Below, in pieces: positions 10,998 to 22,813 of a stretch of DNA of 64,000 nt. Location: assembly GCA_021029095.1 (NCBI GenBank), contig JAJOHG010000029.1, forward strand, positions 186,001-250,000, written 5' to 3'. The translations under genes and the position numbers were made by a program. The notes beneath the pieces were generated by a model that was not told where the DNA came from, ran no database searches, and saw only the letters and a program-made list of their open reading frames with translations. The first letter of the stretch is position 1; every line of letters starts with the position of its first letter. This DNA is from Phellopilus nigrolimitatus. Its lineage: Eukaryota > Basidiomycota > Agaricomycetes > Hymenochaetales > Hymenochaetaceae.

Positions 10998-11525
10998 GGC
11001 GCGGGAGGGGGGGAAGAGGAGGGGAACGAAAATTATCAATTTGATGTTGTTTACATTTTATGCACGCGTGCACGCGGGCGCGCTCGTCTAACGCGCGCGT
11101 AAGGCACAGGCGGGCGGCGAGCGAGCTCCGTTTGCGAGAAGTTGCACAGGTTCAGCGGGTCGATCACTCCGAAGACCCTTAAATTTTCGACGGCTCCGCT
11201 TAATTTCGGCCGTACGCCTCGCGGTGACTCAGCGCATTTCTGACATCACGGTCGATGACATAACGCGAGTCGTTTGGACATTCGGACGGAATTTATCTGT
11301 GAAAGTAAAGTGAGAGCTTGACTAGTATGTACAGCGCTCTGTGAGTCTCCGGGACTGGACTTCTTTGTGTTGGCTAAAACCTGACGTCATATTACTGTAA
11401 AAGGTGAGCTAAGTCATATTAATTCATACCAACTCTGCATAGCGTTGTAGACGAGTGGAAGTTCGGAGGATCAGGAAGGTGTAACTTCAGCGAAAAAGTG
11501 ACTTGGGTTTACAGAATACTCTCCC

Positions 11526-11570
11526 CCGGACTTCTGTCCGGGCTATCTAATTGACCGGACGAAAGTCCGG
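11526..11570. repeat. Twin stem-loops with identical stems
   Basis: CCGGAC-TTCT-GTCCGG (11526-11541) is followed 13 nt later by CCGGAC-GAAA-GTCCGG (11555-11570). Both have the same 6-bp GC stem and 4-nt loops. As DNA the pair also forms an imperfect larger palindrome. Function unknown. Confidence 0.6.
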
Positions 11571-12525
11571 CATGCTTCAGCGAACCTTCGAGACATAACA
11601 AGAGCAAGCCTCTCTAACCACCCTCCGAACGAAGATTTACAAGATATCGACACGGGTTACGGTTTTCAAAACATAATCCGGATGAAACACGAGAGTGAAG
11701 TTGCCCAGGGAAAAAAAAAATATGCTTATTCCAGCTCCTCTTACATCGCAACTTTGTTACTTACCCCTGATGCAAAACGAGCGGCAGTAATGTACAATTG
11801 TCCGCGCGTATGTACATGGATTCTGATCATCATATGGATGGCAAATGTCAAGACCGCATATTGTCGCCCATTCTTCAGCTCGACAAAATTGCCATCATTT
11901 TTAAAGTATTGGATGACTTCCCGTAGGAATTTAGGTCAGGCAGAGCTATCCTAAAAATTTCTAACTCCGCTCGGAGCTCGATTTAGACGGGTTGTCTAAA
12001 CCGTAACGCGAATTCTGGGCTAGAAAAGCTACTTCCCCAGATCGTGAGAAAACTTATATAATAATCTGTAAAAGGCATGAGTGACAAGTAGTGATGCCGG
12101 GAGGCAAGAGCCGTACTCAATTCATTGTCAGCGCGCGATTGCAGCAAGAGTTCGGCATGTAGGACACCACGCGAGATTTCCAAAAGCAGTTGATAGCCCG
12201 AGCTGCAATCATGTCTAAGAATTGAGAGTGGATTGCAGGGAGACTTTGTCATGGTTCGGCTAACTTCTGGAACACTCGGCAGAATTTGGAATATTATCAA
12301 TTCTACCATATTCAGTCCAAGTGACCTCCAAGTTTCGCACTCCGACGCTCCTGCAATCGCTGCAACCGCTCGAGAGCCGTTGCAGCAGATGTCAGAGAAA
12401 ATCACTCAAAAAGGAAATCACCAAACTCCCGGTTCAGATTAAATTCACCCGATACGAACCAGGACAGCGGTTGACCCCCTCCTGCCGCTGCTGCAATCGC
12501 CCTTGACAAAGAATTGAGAGGGGCT

Positions 12526-12612
12526 AAGGTGACCTTAAGGCAAGGTGCACCTTACCTTGAGCGCTAACCATATCGGGCACCTTAAGGTACCTTAAGGTCA
12601 CCTTAAGGTGAA
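12526..12612. repeat. CCTTAAGG/AAGGTGACCTT palindromic cluster, left
   Basis: About 87 bp built of repeated AAGGTGACCTT, CACCTTAAGGT and CAAGGTGCACC units, self-complementary at many registers. A related but more decayed cluster lies at 13048-13150. Confidence 0.6.
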
Positions 12613-13047
12613 GTACTGTAGTCACGCCTTCTATCACGCAGAACATCCGTTAGTGGTAAATCTCAGGCAAGCCGAAGTCGGCAATCATTTGTACAGGTGG
12701 GTCAGAAAAGTCTTCGGCCCCCTTAAAAAGAAAGGCGGTTCTCGTCCGTGTCGATCACACAAAAAATGTCAAAAATGTCGTAAAACTATGTGAGCCTTTG
12801 CCCTAGATACTTACAAGAAACAAAACTAAGTATTCCTTTTTCTTTTGCATGATTTGAGCTGGTAGCGTACCGTAGGCGACACCACGAAATGACGCCGCGT
12901 CGTGCGCTACGCAGGCGGGAGCTGCCTTCCTTTCCGAAGACTTTTCTGATGTACTGAACGTACCCGTCGGGTACATGGCACACGGTGATCTGCTTGTGAC
13001 ACATTGTGACTTAACTTTCTTCTCATGACTCATGATTTCCTAATGTG

Positions 13048-13150
13048 GTAATCACCTTAAGGTACCTCGTCAAGGTTGTCCACCTTGCCTCCCTTGAGGT
13101 GATCGAGGTGCTTACTAATCAAGGTGGAGGTCACCTCCACCTTGCCTCCC
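13048..13150. repeat. CACCTT-rich palindromic cluster, right
   Basis: The same CACCTT/AAGGTG vocabulary as 12526-12612 (CACCTTAAGGTACC, AAGGTGGAGGTCACC, CTCCACCTTGCC). The two clusters enclose about 435 bp and may be ends of one element or remnants of a short satellite. Confidence 0.5.
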
Positions 13151-13526
13151 GGCAACACTAGTGACAAGAGGCGAGGATCCTATTTGAGAACCATTATGTA
13201 AAGAACAGATTTCTATTTCGACATATGTTACCATACGGGGATAGGAAGACCCTATTCAGGGTCCTTTAGGACGCGAAAGCAGAGGTTTTAGGTCTGGGAA
13301 GAGGGGTCGACCCCCTCGTCCAAATATCTTTTTCATCGTCGAGTTTAGGACGTCCCAACCTCGACCGAAAACTCGGCGAGGGTCCTCGGACCGACTTTAA
13401 CCGGTCGTTTAGGTCGCTCAAACGTCCTAAAGGTGTCCTAAATTTCCTACGGGAAGTCATCCATTGTTTTAATGGGAAAAGCAGCTTAACCATACTAATA
13501 TAATACTAGATGTGTTGTTGCATTTA

Positions 13527-13597
13527 ACACTGATGGTGAAGCGGTTATCATGCTTGCCTTCCAAGCAAGCGGCAGGGGTTCGACTCCCCTTCAGTGT
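13527..13597 (+). tRNA. tRNA-Gly (anticodon TCC)
   Basis: A 71-nt cloverleaf without intron. The acceptor stem pairs ACACTGA with TCAGTGT. The anticodon arm is CTTGC-CTTCCAA-GCAAG, giving anticodon TCC, which reads GGA and GGG glycine codons. The T arm is AGGGG-TTCGACT-CCCCT. A GGTGAAGCGGTTATCATGC segment forms the D arm with internal promoter box A character, and GGTTCGACTCC is box B. CCA is not encoded, as usual in eukaryotes. Confidence 0.92.
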
Positions 13598-13619
13598 ATA
13601 GCCTTTGGGGATATGTTTC

Positions 13620-13625
13620 TTTTTT
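13620..13625 (+). terminator. RNA polymerase III terminator of tRNA-Gly
   Basis: A run of six T residues begins 23 nt after the tRNA 3' end, the usual Pol III termination signal. Confidence 0.6.
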
Positions 13626-13763
13626 GGATGTTATTATTTTACATAATAGCGGAGAGGATATGCGGTCTCGAAGAACATCTTATATCGAATTTCATATTCT
13701 TCAGCGATTTTTGAATGCAAGCTCTGATATCGTATTATGAAATCATCAATAGTAAACTTGGGA

Positions 13764-16245
13764 TTACGTGTAGTGGTTACACTTCTTTTTCCTTGAGCGC
13801 CTAGATGAACTTGGTGGGTCATTGTTCGAAGGGACGTAGTCGCTGAGATCCCAATTCCTCTCGATGAGGTGCGTGATAATCCTGTCTATCTGGTCGAACA
13901 GGTGGACTTTCCGTCCATCGATCTCCTTGGACCACTCTGCTCTAAACCCGATTTCCAGTCGGCTGATGACTTCGTCCGTCTCATCCCAAGTTCTGCGAAG
14001 CAGCTTCCCCGTGCTGTCGCTTGCGCACATGCGCACTTCATGACGATTTAGTTCTCTCCCTTTGAATGGCACCCCGAAAAGGTCAGACTGGGGCACTAGG
14101 TGGTATCGCGTAACAGTCGCTGAGTGCAACTCGTTCGCCCCCGTCGTAGTAATAATTCTGATCAACGTTTGGCGGGATCCATCTGTGGCAGTCAGGTGTG
14201 CATGTAGACTCCTCGAGGTATCTAGATCTTCGTTCGCGAGCAGATCGGCAGCGTTTTCGATGATTATGAAAGGTTCGGAGAACTGTTTTGCATAGTGAAT
14301 TGTGTATGCGATATCGTAGATGGAGATCTTATTCTGGAGGCATTTCGCCATTACATCTCCGCTCAAACTGTTTTGGTGTCGACGAACGTCAGCTGTCGCG
14401 AGCGCGTTGAGGAACTCGGAATCATGCCGCGACAAGAAAAGGCCTGAACAGATATCAGAGTCTGGTTCTACGACTTGAAAAATTAGACACCTTTAGTTTT
14501 TTCTGCTTCTTTCGCGATAGCCTTACAATGAATCCTGTGACCGCCAAGTTTCCACGCAGAGGTCTGACATGCTTTAGAGCAATACAGAGTCATGCAGCCA
14601 GCGCATTTGAGGAGAGCGACCTTGCCATCGACTTTCATGCACTGAATGAGATCAATTAGACTCCAACGGTGGATAATTTCGCATAAAGACGTACGTGACT
14701 GCACTGTATTTGCGAAGGTCCTGAGGGACAGAGACGCTCATAAAGACGCTTGGATATCATCCTCTCAAAAACGACGTTTTCAAACATCATCCAGTGTTCG
14801 TAAAAGCACGGAGTCTTTTTCAATTCGTTTATTTCCTCCAAGTGCTCCGCCTTGAGGCTTTTCAAAGCATCGCCCGCGGCGTAGATGACGGAGTAATAAA
14901 CGAGCTGACAGGTGATGACTGCAGTAAGCAAGTAGCACATAGCGGTATGGCCATCCGAACTCCGCGATGCAATGTCGGGAAGAGCTATTGCACATCGCAC
15001 GTACGATTCGAGGAATCCAAACCGAAGAGCTTGTATGCACGCAGAGATCGCGATCTTGGATACCAGAATGTCAAGAATAACCGAAAATGTAGATGTAGCG
15101 GCGATGTATGCAATTCCATTGGCAGTATTCGACAGCTTTAGGTTGTCCACAACGAGAGAAACTCCTTTAATTGCGAGCGGTAAGATTTCCGTTTTGGTCT
15201 CGAGGGCCAACTGAACAGGATGGCACGTCAAAGAACGAAGCTGTTCGAGCCGTGCAGGAGAGGAGCCTCCCATGAGTGTACATATAGTAGAGATCTCGGC
15301 AGTGAAGTGCTCGATGTTGAACGGCATCGCATCGACGGCCCAGCGAAGTCGGTTGATAGCCTCTCCGCAAATGCGGTTTATGTTTTGCTCTGCGTATCGG
15401 TGTAAGATCAGATCTCGAGCATCCTTTCGATCCCCATAAGCGGCTATCACAGCTCTCAAGGCAACGGATGATGTCAACATGTAACTTGGATCCGCAGAGT
15501 CCGGTGATACCTGTTCGTACCAGTCTTCTCCTCTATACCAGTTCTCGATGACCATTTCGAAGAGTCTGCTTTCATCATCGATAACAATCGAGCGATGCTG
15601 CCCGGCCAGGTGCGCAAAGGTCATCAAAGAGTAAGACACGACTTTGCCCATGACCTTTTTACTTTTCATTAATAACTCAGGAAGGTCCACAATTTTGTGG
15701 AAATGACGAATCCAATTCACTATGCCGTTTGCCTCCCATGCGCGAACAAGTATCTGTTGCAGCACTTTATTCGAACGAATATGCGGTTGAGCTCCTACGA
15801 TTCCATGCAGAGCCATAAGAGAACTGTGGGTATCCATGCTTATTACTGAGGGATCGGACAACGGAGGGCCAGCAGGGGGTATTTTAGCATCAGTAAGGTG
15901 CGTGCACAGCACCTCTAAAGCATCGGGTAGGAACTGAATTGGGAATTTCGGCATGAGCCTTACGACTTCTAGAATTACCACCTTTGATCCGCTTCGCGCA
16001 GCTGTAAAAAGCTGAAGGGGGTTTCGAATTGAGAAAATGAAACATCTGAGCCAGATCCGATTTCTCACCTGTCTCATAAGTTCGGGATCGTTGCAAACAT
16101 TGTTGGTGATACGATATCCCTGTGGTTCTGTAGTAGAATTGTCGCAATTCTTGCTCATGGTGTCGGATGATGCTGGATGATGGGCGAATGCCAAAGGGTA
16201 AGCCACTGCCTCTCTGCCAGTGGCAAGTCTTACTAATTCGGTCAT
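13764..16245 (-). CDS. MYND-type zinc-finger protein
   Basis: About 790 residues in three exons. A long helical N-terminal region of about 500 residues has no catalytic motif. Splicing from QCSH at about 14695 (GTACGT donor) to CMKVDGK at 14641 creates the MYND finger: CSHC, KCAGC, LYCSKAC, then GGHRIHC, i.e. the C-x2-C, C-x2-C, C-x3-C, H-x3-C pattern. A second intron near 14495-14440 joins TKG to the 220-residue C-terminal part, which ends in the basic tail SSRRSRKKKC. MYND fingers bind short proline-containing peptides in partner proteins; this layout is a common, poorly studied family in agaricomycetes. The start may be the ATG at 16245 (MTELVRL) or at 16158 (MSKNCDN). The second leaves more promoter space to the divergent BRCT gene. 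The biological role is unknown. Confidence 0.8.
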
Positions 16246-16392
16246 GCGCCTGTGACATGTCGCGTTTGTCTGTCACAGGCAAACCACGCCGCGTGCGCCG
16301 TGCAGCTCGCCAACGAGCCTTTCTTTCTAGCCACGACAACAGGATCAAATAGTGGATCCGATCCCAATGCTTTTTGTTTGACTTCTCGGAGA

Positions 16393-19300
16393 ATGTTATT
16401 TACAAACATCAAATATACGCTGTCATCGACGTTTCCGTTGCACCGACGGGATGAACTTGCAAAGATACTCGACGCAAATGGTGCTTCTCAAGTTGATCTG
16501 GCTCAAGCAACATATGTTATAACGGACACGGTGCATTTTGAGGGCCATGAGACTGTTCTGGATAATATCACGGTGGTAACGGTGAGTGCTCATGCTTCGA
16601 TTGACGTGAAGGAGGCGTCTGAGACAAGTCAAGGATGAATGGGTTGACCGGAGTATTGTGCATGGGAAGCAGCAAGAGTGCGTCATTTCTATATTCACCA
16701 ATGTTTGGAGTATGTCTCTAATCATCATGCAGTCCTAAACTCTTCTCGGCCGACCCCAACATGATATTCTCCGGTGTGATAGCTTGCGCTGCCGATGTAC
16801 GCCGTATCTTTAGTTTATTACAAAGCAGGAACTAACAGCTCACAGCTCGAAGCGTGCGACAAGGAAGTAATCTGCGCCGGTATCAACGCGCTTGGCGGCC
16901 TCTACCGAGAAGGCTACACGCGCGATTGTACGCACGTCCTCGCGCCTCGGCCAGGCTCGGATAAGTACACCACTGCGATCCACTACCAGTCCGCGACACA
17001 TGCGCACGTCGTGCTTCCCCATTGGTTTGACGATTGCTTCAAGCTCTTTGTCCGTCTTGACGAGGCGCCGTACGCGTGGCCAGACCCGCCCCTTTTGCGT
17101 GCTGGTCTCGGGCTCGAGAAAGCCCGTCTTCCGATCGGCACCAAGGCGATTGTCAAGTCCGACGTCCTCGCCGATGAAATAGGCCAGGGTCAGGCCAAGG
17201 CACTTGTTACGATCCAGAAGAACATATGGAAAGGAAAGCGGGTATTGCTAAGCTTGAGTCTTGCGCTCGAGCAGGGTCGCCGTGAGGCTGTCGAAGTGTC
17301 CATACAACGAGCCGGCGGCCAGGCTGTCCCGTTGATTGGTGATGAGAATGCGGCCATCGACGATGCAGACGTGTATATCACGCAGCATCGCACGGGATTT
17401 GCGTTCGTCAAAGTACGTTATCTTTCTGAGATTTGGCCAGTGTCTTATTCCCCTTCCAGGCCATGCGCGCGAATAAGACTATAGGAACACTCTCATGGCT
17501 GTTTAACGTCCACAAGACGGGAATCGTCTCGTGTCCGAATGACCAACTCCTGCACTTCCCGACTCGGCCGGAGCCCGTCGAGAATTTCCCTGCGCACAAG
17601 ATCACAGCGACAAATTATGAGGGCGATGGGCGTAAGTACGTAAAAAAGCTCATTGAACTCATGGGAGCCGAGTTCACGCCACAAATGACGGCAACGAATA
17701 CCGTTGTTGTCGCCGCTTTGTATGTCCCCTCATATCTGATAATTTTACTGATTGCTAAGTATCTGCGAGTAAAGTATCTCTGGGGACAAGACGGCAAAGG
17801 CACGCGAGTGGAACATTCCCGTCGTCAATCACACATGGCTGGAGGACTGCTTCGTCGCGTGGTCACACGTCACTCCTGCACAGGAGAAGTACGTTATTTT
17901 CCCTTCGGGCGTAAATTTTGGCCCACTCGTTGGTAGGCGTGTCGTCGAGCCGCTCAGCGATGCAGAATTGCTTGAGATCGAGAAAGCCGACGAAGCTGCG
18001 AGGATAGAGGAAGCAAGGGTGAAAACGGAGAAGGAGAAGGATGAGTTGGAGAGGGCGGAGAAGGCGGAGCGTGAGAGATTAGAGAGAGAACATCGGCAGG
18101 CGGCGATGGACCTGGACGATGTTGGTGACGGGGAAGCTATGCTCAAAAACGAGTCGTCCGTTAAGCCTCAGCCGCAGAATAAGCAAAAAGCAACTGCCAA
18201 GATGGCGCCCTCCAAGCCCGGCCCGCCGAGGAGCAGCGCGATTGGACACATCGGAAGCGATAAAGAAGAGGAGGGACTTGGTGCTAGCAAGACGAAACCA
18301 TTAGCAACTAAGGGCACCAACCGTCGCGCAAAATCAATCGAGCGTTTCGAAGATGAAGAGAGCGAACAGGAAGAAGAGGTACGGCCAGCACGATCAGCTT
18401 CACGACCTGGGCCGTTGAAGAAGTCTGTGAAAGCGCCGAAGGGAAACGCCAGAAGGAAGTCGCAGGTTGTTGGTCCGAACGATGATCTTAGCGAAAACGA
18501 TGGCTCGCCTCGGAGAGGTAGGCCGTCGAGGAAGTCAATACCGGTGAAGAAAGCCAACGGGAGATCAGTCGCTGTCGAAGAGGAGGAGGAGGAGGAGGAG
18601 GAAAGCGGGGCCGAGGAACAGCAGCCTACGAAAAGGGGAAGAGGCAGAGCTCCTAAAAAGTCGATGCCGGCCAAAAAGGCTAACGGGAAATCGAAAACGG
18701 TGGAGTCCGAGGACGAAAGCGAGCACGAGGCTGAGATAGACTCTCAGCGGAGGGACGTGCCTTCGGCGGAGCCGAACGGAAAGTCGAAGGCCATCGACTC
18801 CATCGAGGCCAATGATGAAAGCGAGAGCGAGCAGCCGCGACGGTTAGGTAGGCTTGTGAAGTCTACGCCGATCAAGCGCCCCATACAGGAAGACACGATT
18901 GTGGCGATTTCTGCGAAACCTAAGCCTACACCATCAACGAAGTCAAGATCAAAGCTCTCTCTTCTTAACGATGATCTGGACACTTCGGAAGAGGAGGCGC
19001 TATCTCCACTTGGCCCCACTCGGAAGATGTCCGCAGCTCAGTCACGACCGAAGAAAGGCAGGCTCGCGCAAGCTCACCCAACTGATGACGAAGAGAATGA
19101 GGAACCCAATTCCAAGGTATCGACAAAATTCGGCCCTCCGCGTAATCAAAAGTCGCGAAAGGCTGTAGCGGGCTTGTCTGGTCTCGTTACGCCTCATAAT
19201 CAGAAGGGACAATCACGGAAGCAGCCGTTCGTGTCGGGCCCAACGCCAGGCAAGACTGTCTCCGTAGAAATCATCTCACCAAGAAAGCCCACCGCTCTGA

Positions 19301-20749
19301 GCGGAACCCATTCTCTTACTGCCGTCGCTGCAGATGGCGCCTCCTTGCACTCCTCGCCGAAACGCGGACGCCCTGGTGATCGCTTGCGAAGTGCTTCTTC
19401 AGCAAAATCCAGAGAGGAAAGCCCGTTATCCTCTCCAGGTTCTCCAACTATAGCGAACAGATTTAGCGAGGAGGCAATCAGGCTATCGTCAATCCCAACC
19501 CCCATTGCGGGCTCGTCAGGGCTTCAACGCACACCTTCACGTCGGCGGGCTGCGACGAAAGCAACAATGCGCTTGCACGAAATCGCACCGGATATGCTCA
19601 ATTTCCAAAAAGAGATGCGAACAGGAGCCATTCGTAACCCCTGGGAAAATCAAAAGGGCAAGGGCAAAGCAGAGCCTGAGTCTGAGGAGAACAAGAAGCG
19701 ACGCGCGAGCGCTGTGTCCGATGAAATGCAAGATGAGAGTGAAGTCGATGAGCTGGATGCAAGGGACAAGAAGAAGCGGAAAATCGAGGTAAACGAGGGC
19801 TCTGTGCGGAAGTCTGCGATGAAGCGCGGCCACGAGAACGGAGTACAGGTACCAGCCGAAAGGAAGGGCTCAAAGAAAAAAGCACGTTTATCTCATTTGG
19901 TTTCTGACGAGGAAAGCGACAGTGCGCGGAATTTTGGAAGGGGCTCGAACGACGGGGCAGATGCAAGTGATATATGTCTGATGACCACGCAGGTGACTCT
20001 TGGTGAAGGTATACTTAAGGTGAGCAAAGTTCTTGACGTCGGGTATATGTACTAATAACATCACGAATTCAAGGGCTTACGACAACTTGGCGTAAAGATC
20101 ACCACCAAGCCTTCCGAATGTAATCTTCTACTAGCGAATCAGATCGGCCGTACCGAGAAATTTCTCTGCGCTATGGCTTCTACACGTCATGTAGTAACGG
20201 AGAAATGGGCTAATGAATCCGCTCAGGCGAAGCGAATACTACGTGAGTGGTTTTCTTTTTGTCGCATTTTTCCCGTTTCTGAAAAGTGTAATTTAGCTCC
20301 TGAGCTCTTCCGCCTGAACGACCCAGAAGGGGAGAAAAAGCATAATTTTAAGCTTGCTGAAGCACTGGAGAGAGCGCAATCATCCGATCGGAAGCTTCTC
20401 GAGGGTCATACGTTTTATTTCACCAAGAAGGCGCACCAGAGCGACAAGTTCGGCACTCACAAGAACGTAGTCTTGTCCGCTGGTGGGAAGGTTGGAGATT
20501 CATATTGTTAGTCTTGGTCAGTAGCTAATTGCGATCATCCCCCAGGTTGTGGCGCAGAATCCTACAGTACGAATTCTGAAGAATCATAAAGACCGGCACG
20601 TCATCTCTACTTCAGAGGATGAAGTGGTCTGGGGTGGCCTTGCGGAAGAGGGTTTCCACATTTACGTAGCGGAATTCATCTTGATGGGCGTATTGACGCA
20701 GAAGATGGAATGGGGCTCGAAGGCCCATCGACTGGACAATAATTTATAG
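16393..20749 (+). CDS. Brc1/Rtt107-like multi-BRCT DNA-repair protein
   Basis: About 1,290 residues in roughly nine exons. BRCT repeats are visible as LFTNIKYTLSSTFPLHRR with DEWVDRSIV; FSGVIACAADLEACDKEVIC with DCTHVLA and LPHWFDDCFKL; GKRVLLSLSLALEQGRREAV; and a later repeat ending NHTWLEDCFVAW. An acidic coiled segment (EKADEAARIEEARVKTEKEK) follows. A long charged linker carries AT-hook-like RRGRPSRKS, KRGRGRAPKKS and KRGRP. The C-terminus resumes BRCT sequence: LGVKITTKPSECNLLLAN, then HTFYFTKKAHQSDK and the final FHIYVAEFILMGVL. This N-terminal cluster, linker and C-terminal pair layout matches the Brc1/Rtt107 scaffold, whose C-terminal pair binds phosphorylated H2A at stalled forks. 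The acceptor giving AAFISGDKTAKAREW was chosen because it keeps the BRCT frame. An in-frame upstream ATG at 16252 would extend the N-terminus and almost touch the MYND gene. Confidence 0.82.
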
Positions 20750-21312
20750 CACGAACTTGAGTTTCGCTATTTCTGTATGTTACCCTTTTGCATTCGTTTT
20801 CCCTGGACATCTTCGTCATTGTTAAACATACGTGCAAAAGCCTTTGCTGTGTTTCGTGGACAAATGGAAATATTATTCATCGAACGCAAACAGAACGACA
20901 CAAATTTCAAAACCATACTGGCAGTGCTTCGTCGTAACTAGTCATCTCTTATTGGAGCAGGTAGTTATCAAAGCGATAGCAGTCACGATATTGGGCTACA
21001 CAGTGAAATGGGTAAATATATCACCGTGAAGTCTCACTGATATCGTCGATGTGAAGATCTCTATGTCGACGTTATGGTTGACTCGGCGACCCTTGCTTCG
21101 CAGCAACATGGTTGTGACAACGTATAAAACTATCACCCCTCCCTTCATCTCTCCCAGACATATGCAGAACAAGCACGATAACATTCTGTAAGATTTATAT
21201 TCACAACGGGCACGAGAAAGAGACCACATTGGCTGTTGTACAGCCTGTACGATTTCGAGTTCAATCTAAACACACTACATCCGATGGAGCTGCTAAACAT
21301 GCACCCTAGATT
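20750..21312. other. Intergenic between convergent BRCT and dioxygenase genes
   Basis: About 560 bp of 3' flanking sequence. No frame with a recognisable domain and no repeat. Confidence 0.5.
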
Positions 21313-22813
21313 TCACGCGGGAATGGGGACCTCTGCCTGAGGTGTCAGCCTCACAGCGTGCCTTCTGAGTCCGTCAGCGAAGTCGCCAGTGGCCGAGTGG
21401 ACGGTGACACGGTTGTCCTAGTGAAGATCGTTCGGCATCAATCAAGAAGTAGAGGAGGTAACAAGGATAGTCTCACCCAGACGACGACTGTGCCTGGCTC
21501 GTATGACGCGCGGATTTGGAAGTCAGCGCCTTTCGCTATGTGATCGAAGAGGAAGTTGAGCAAGAATTCCGACTCCTCGTCTTTGAAGCCGACGATGCGA
21601 CGTGTGAAGCCCTGATTCACGTATATGGCCTTCTCGCCGGTAACCGGATGCTGGCGAACGACAGGGTGCTATACGAAAGATCGAATAAGTAATGACACGT
21701 TCTGACTGATTTTGAAGGCTGAAAACACACACCTCAGATTCTACGGGCTCGCGCCTCACTGGACCGCCTTCCTTCCTAGAGTATTCCGCCTGGTAAACCG
21801 CAGAGTGAACTGCACGCAGGCCCTCGAGACGCTTCTGGAACTCTGGCGAAAGGCGCTTGTACGCCTCGACCTGAGACAAGAAGAGGGTATCGCCTCCAAC
21901 CTCGGGCTGGTCGAGGATCCAGAAAAGCGTCGTGCCCGGCGGCTGCTTCTCATATGACTGACCATGATGGTTTGAATCTATTAGCTCAAGACACGAATAA
22001 ATGGGACGAGAGAGACTCACGACATCGGAGTGCCAGCTGGCTTTCCCAAGACGGTTTCCTCCTCTGTATTCCTTGAATCGGTTGTGATCGGCGTCGCGAT
22101 AGACTTGCGTTACGTATCAGTTATCAGAAGTTCATACGATATCATCTTAAATGCTAAACTTACCGACGTGGAACTCAGGGAAGCCCTCGACATTTCCCGA
22201 CGTAGGATGGACTTGGATCGGGCCGAAGTGCCTATGCGGTTAAAGAAAAACGAAAGGTCAGTCTACATTCGCTCGGCCTCGATAAAGGAGCACACACCTC
22301 GCAATCTCAATTTGCTTCTCTGGGCTGAGGTCTTTGAAGTCTTGGTCTCTCAGGACTACAACTTTTCTCTCCGCGGCAAAGAGTGCAAGTTCGTCAAGGC
22401 CCTCCTTCGAGAGCTGCGAGAGCTGCACGCCTTTCACTTCCGAGCCGATGTATGGGCTGATTTGGCGGGACGTCGTGTTCGCGTTGAGAAGGTTGGGCTT
22501 CTTCGGGTCGGCACGCAGGCCAGGGTCGGAGAATTCTGAAAGGACAGGGACATAAGCTCATCACATAATAAAGTAAGGCTTGAAGTCATACCGCGGATCT
22601 CAGTCGGCGGGAACTTTTCGGTCGCGTCAAAGTGAGGAAAGTACCTGGGGTACGATGGTCCCTTCTGTTCAATGAGTGCAGATCAGTTGGCGGTAAGTTT
22701 ATTAGAATATAATCACATACGTCAGTCTTCTCGACATTCAGATTAACAGCCCCGAGGGCATTGGTGATGCTCTCCGTCGTAGCGGTAACGGTTTCTGTAG
22801 CTGAAGGTGCCAT
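21313..22813 (-). CDS. TauD-type alpha-ketoglutarate-dependent dioxygenase
   Basis: About 375 residues over six or more exons, beginning MAPSATETVTATTESITNAL. Landmarks are KKPNLLNANTTSRQISPYIG, then GSEVKGVQLSQLSKEGLDEL and KVVVLRDQDF. The iron-binding facial triad is HSD in GKASWHSDV and the distal His in DNRVTVHSATGDF. The 2-oxoglutarate-binding Arg is in LRRHAVRLTPQ near the C-terminus. The fold also shows TTLFWILDQPEVGGDTLFLS. TauD/JLP1 enzymes hydroxylate sulfonates such as taurine or related substrates, using Fe(II), O2 and 2-oxoglutarate, and release sulfite. The true substrate here cannot be fixed, since fungal members also act on other small acids. All catalytic residues are present and no frameshift is seen. 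Confidence 0.87.

Larger units (their letters stand above)
11908..13463. repeat. Outer inverted repeat pair of the gene-free stretch
   Basis: GGATGACTTCCCGTAGGAA followed by TTTAGG occurs on plus at about 11911-11935. Its reverse complement, with one extra base, occurs at 13436-13460. The surrounding 40-60 bases are also loosely similar in inverted orientation. This could be the remains of terminal inverted repeats of a roughly 1.5-kb element, but no target-site duplication is clear. Confidence 0.45.
10998..13526. other. Gene-free 2.5-kb stretch with nested inverted repeats
   Basis: I find no family-bearing frame on either strand. The stretch contains twin GC hairpins (11526-11570), an inverted pair at 11908-11937 and 13436-13463, CACCTT-rich palindromic clusters (12526-12612, 13048-13150) and an inner inverted pair CAGAAAAGTCTTCGG at 12703-12717 and 12934-12948. 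It looks like a decayed, nested repeat region between the GMC gene and the tRNA. Confidence 0.5.

Noticed and set aside
18168..18674. 168-codon minus frame over the BRCT protein linker
   Set aside because: Serine/leucine-rich mirror of the acidic and basic linker of the BRCT gene.
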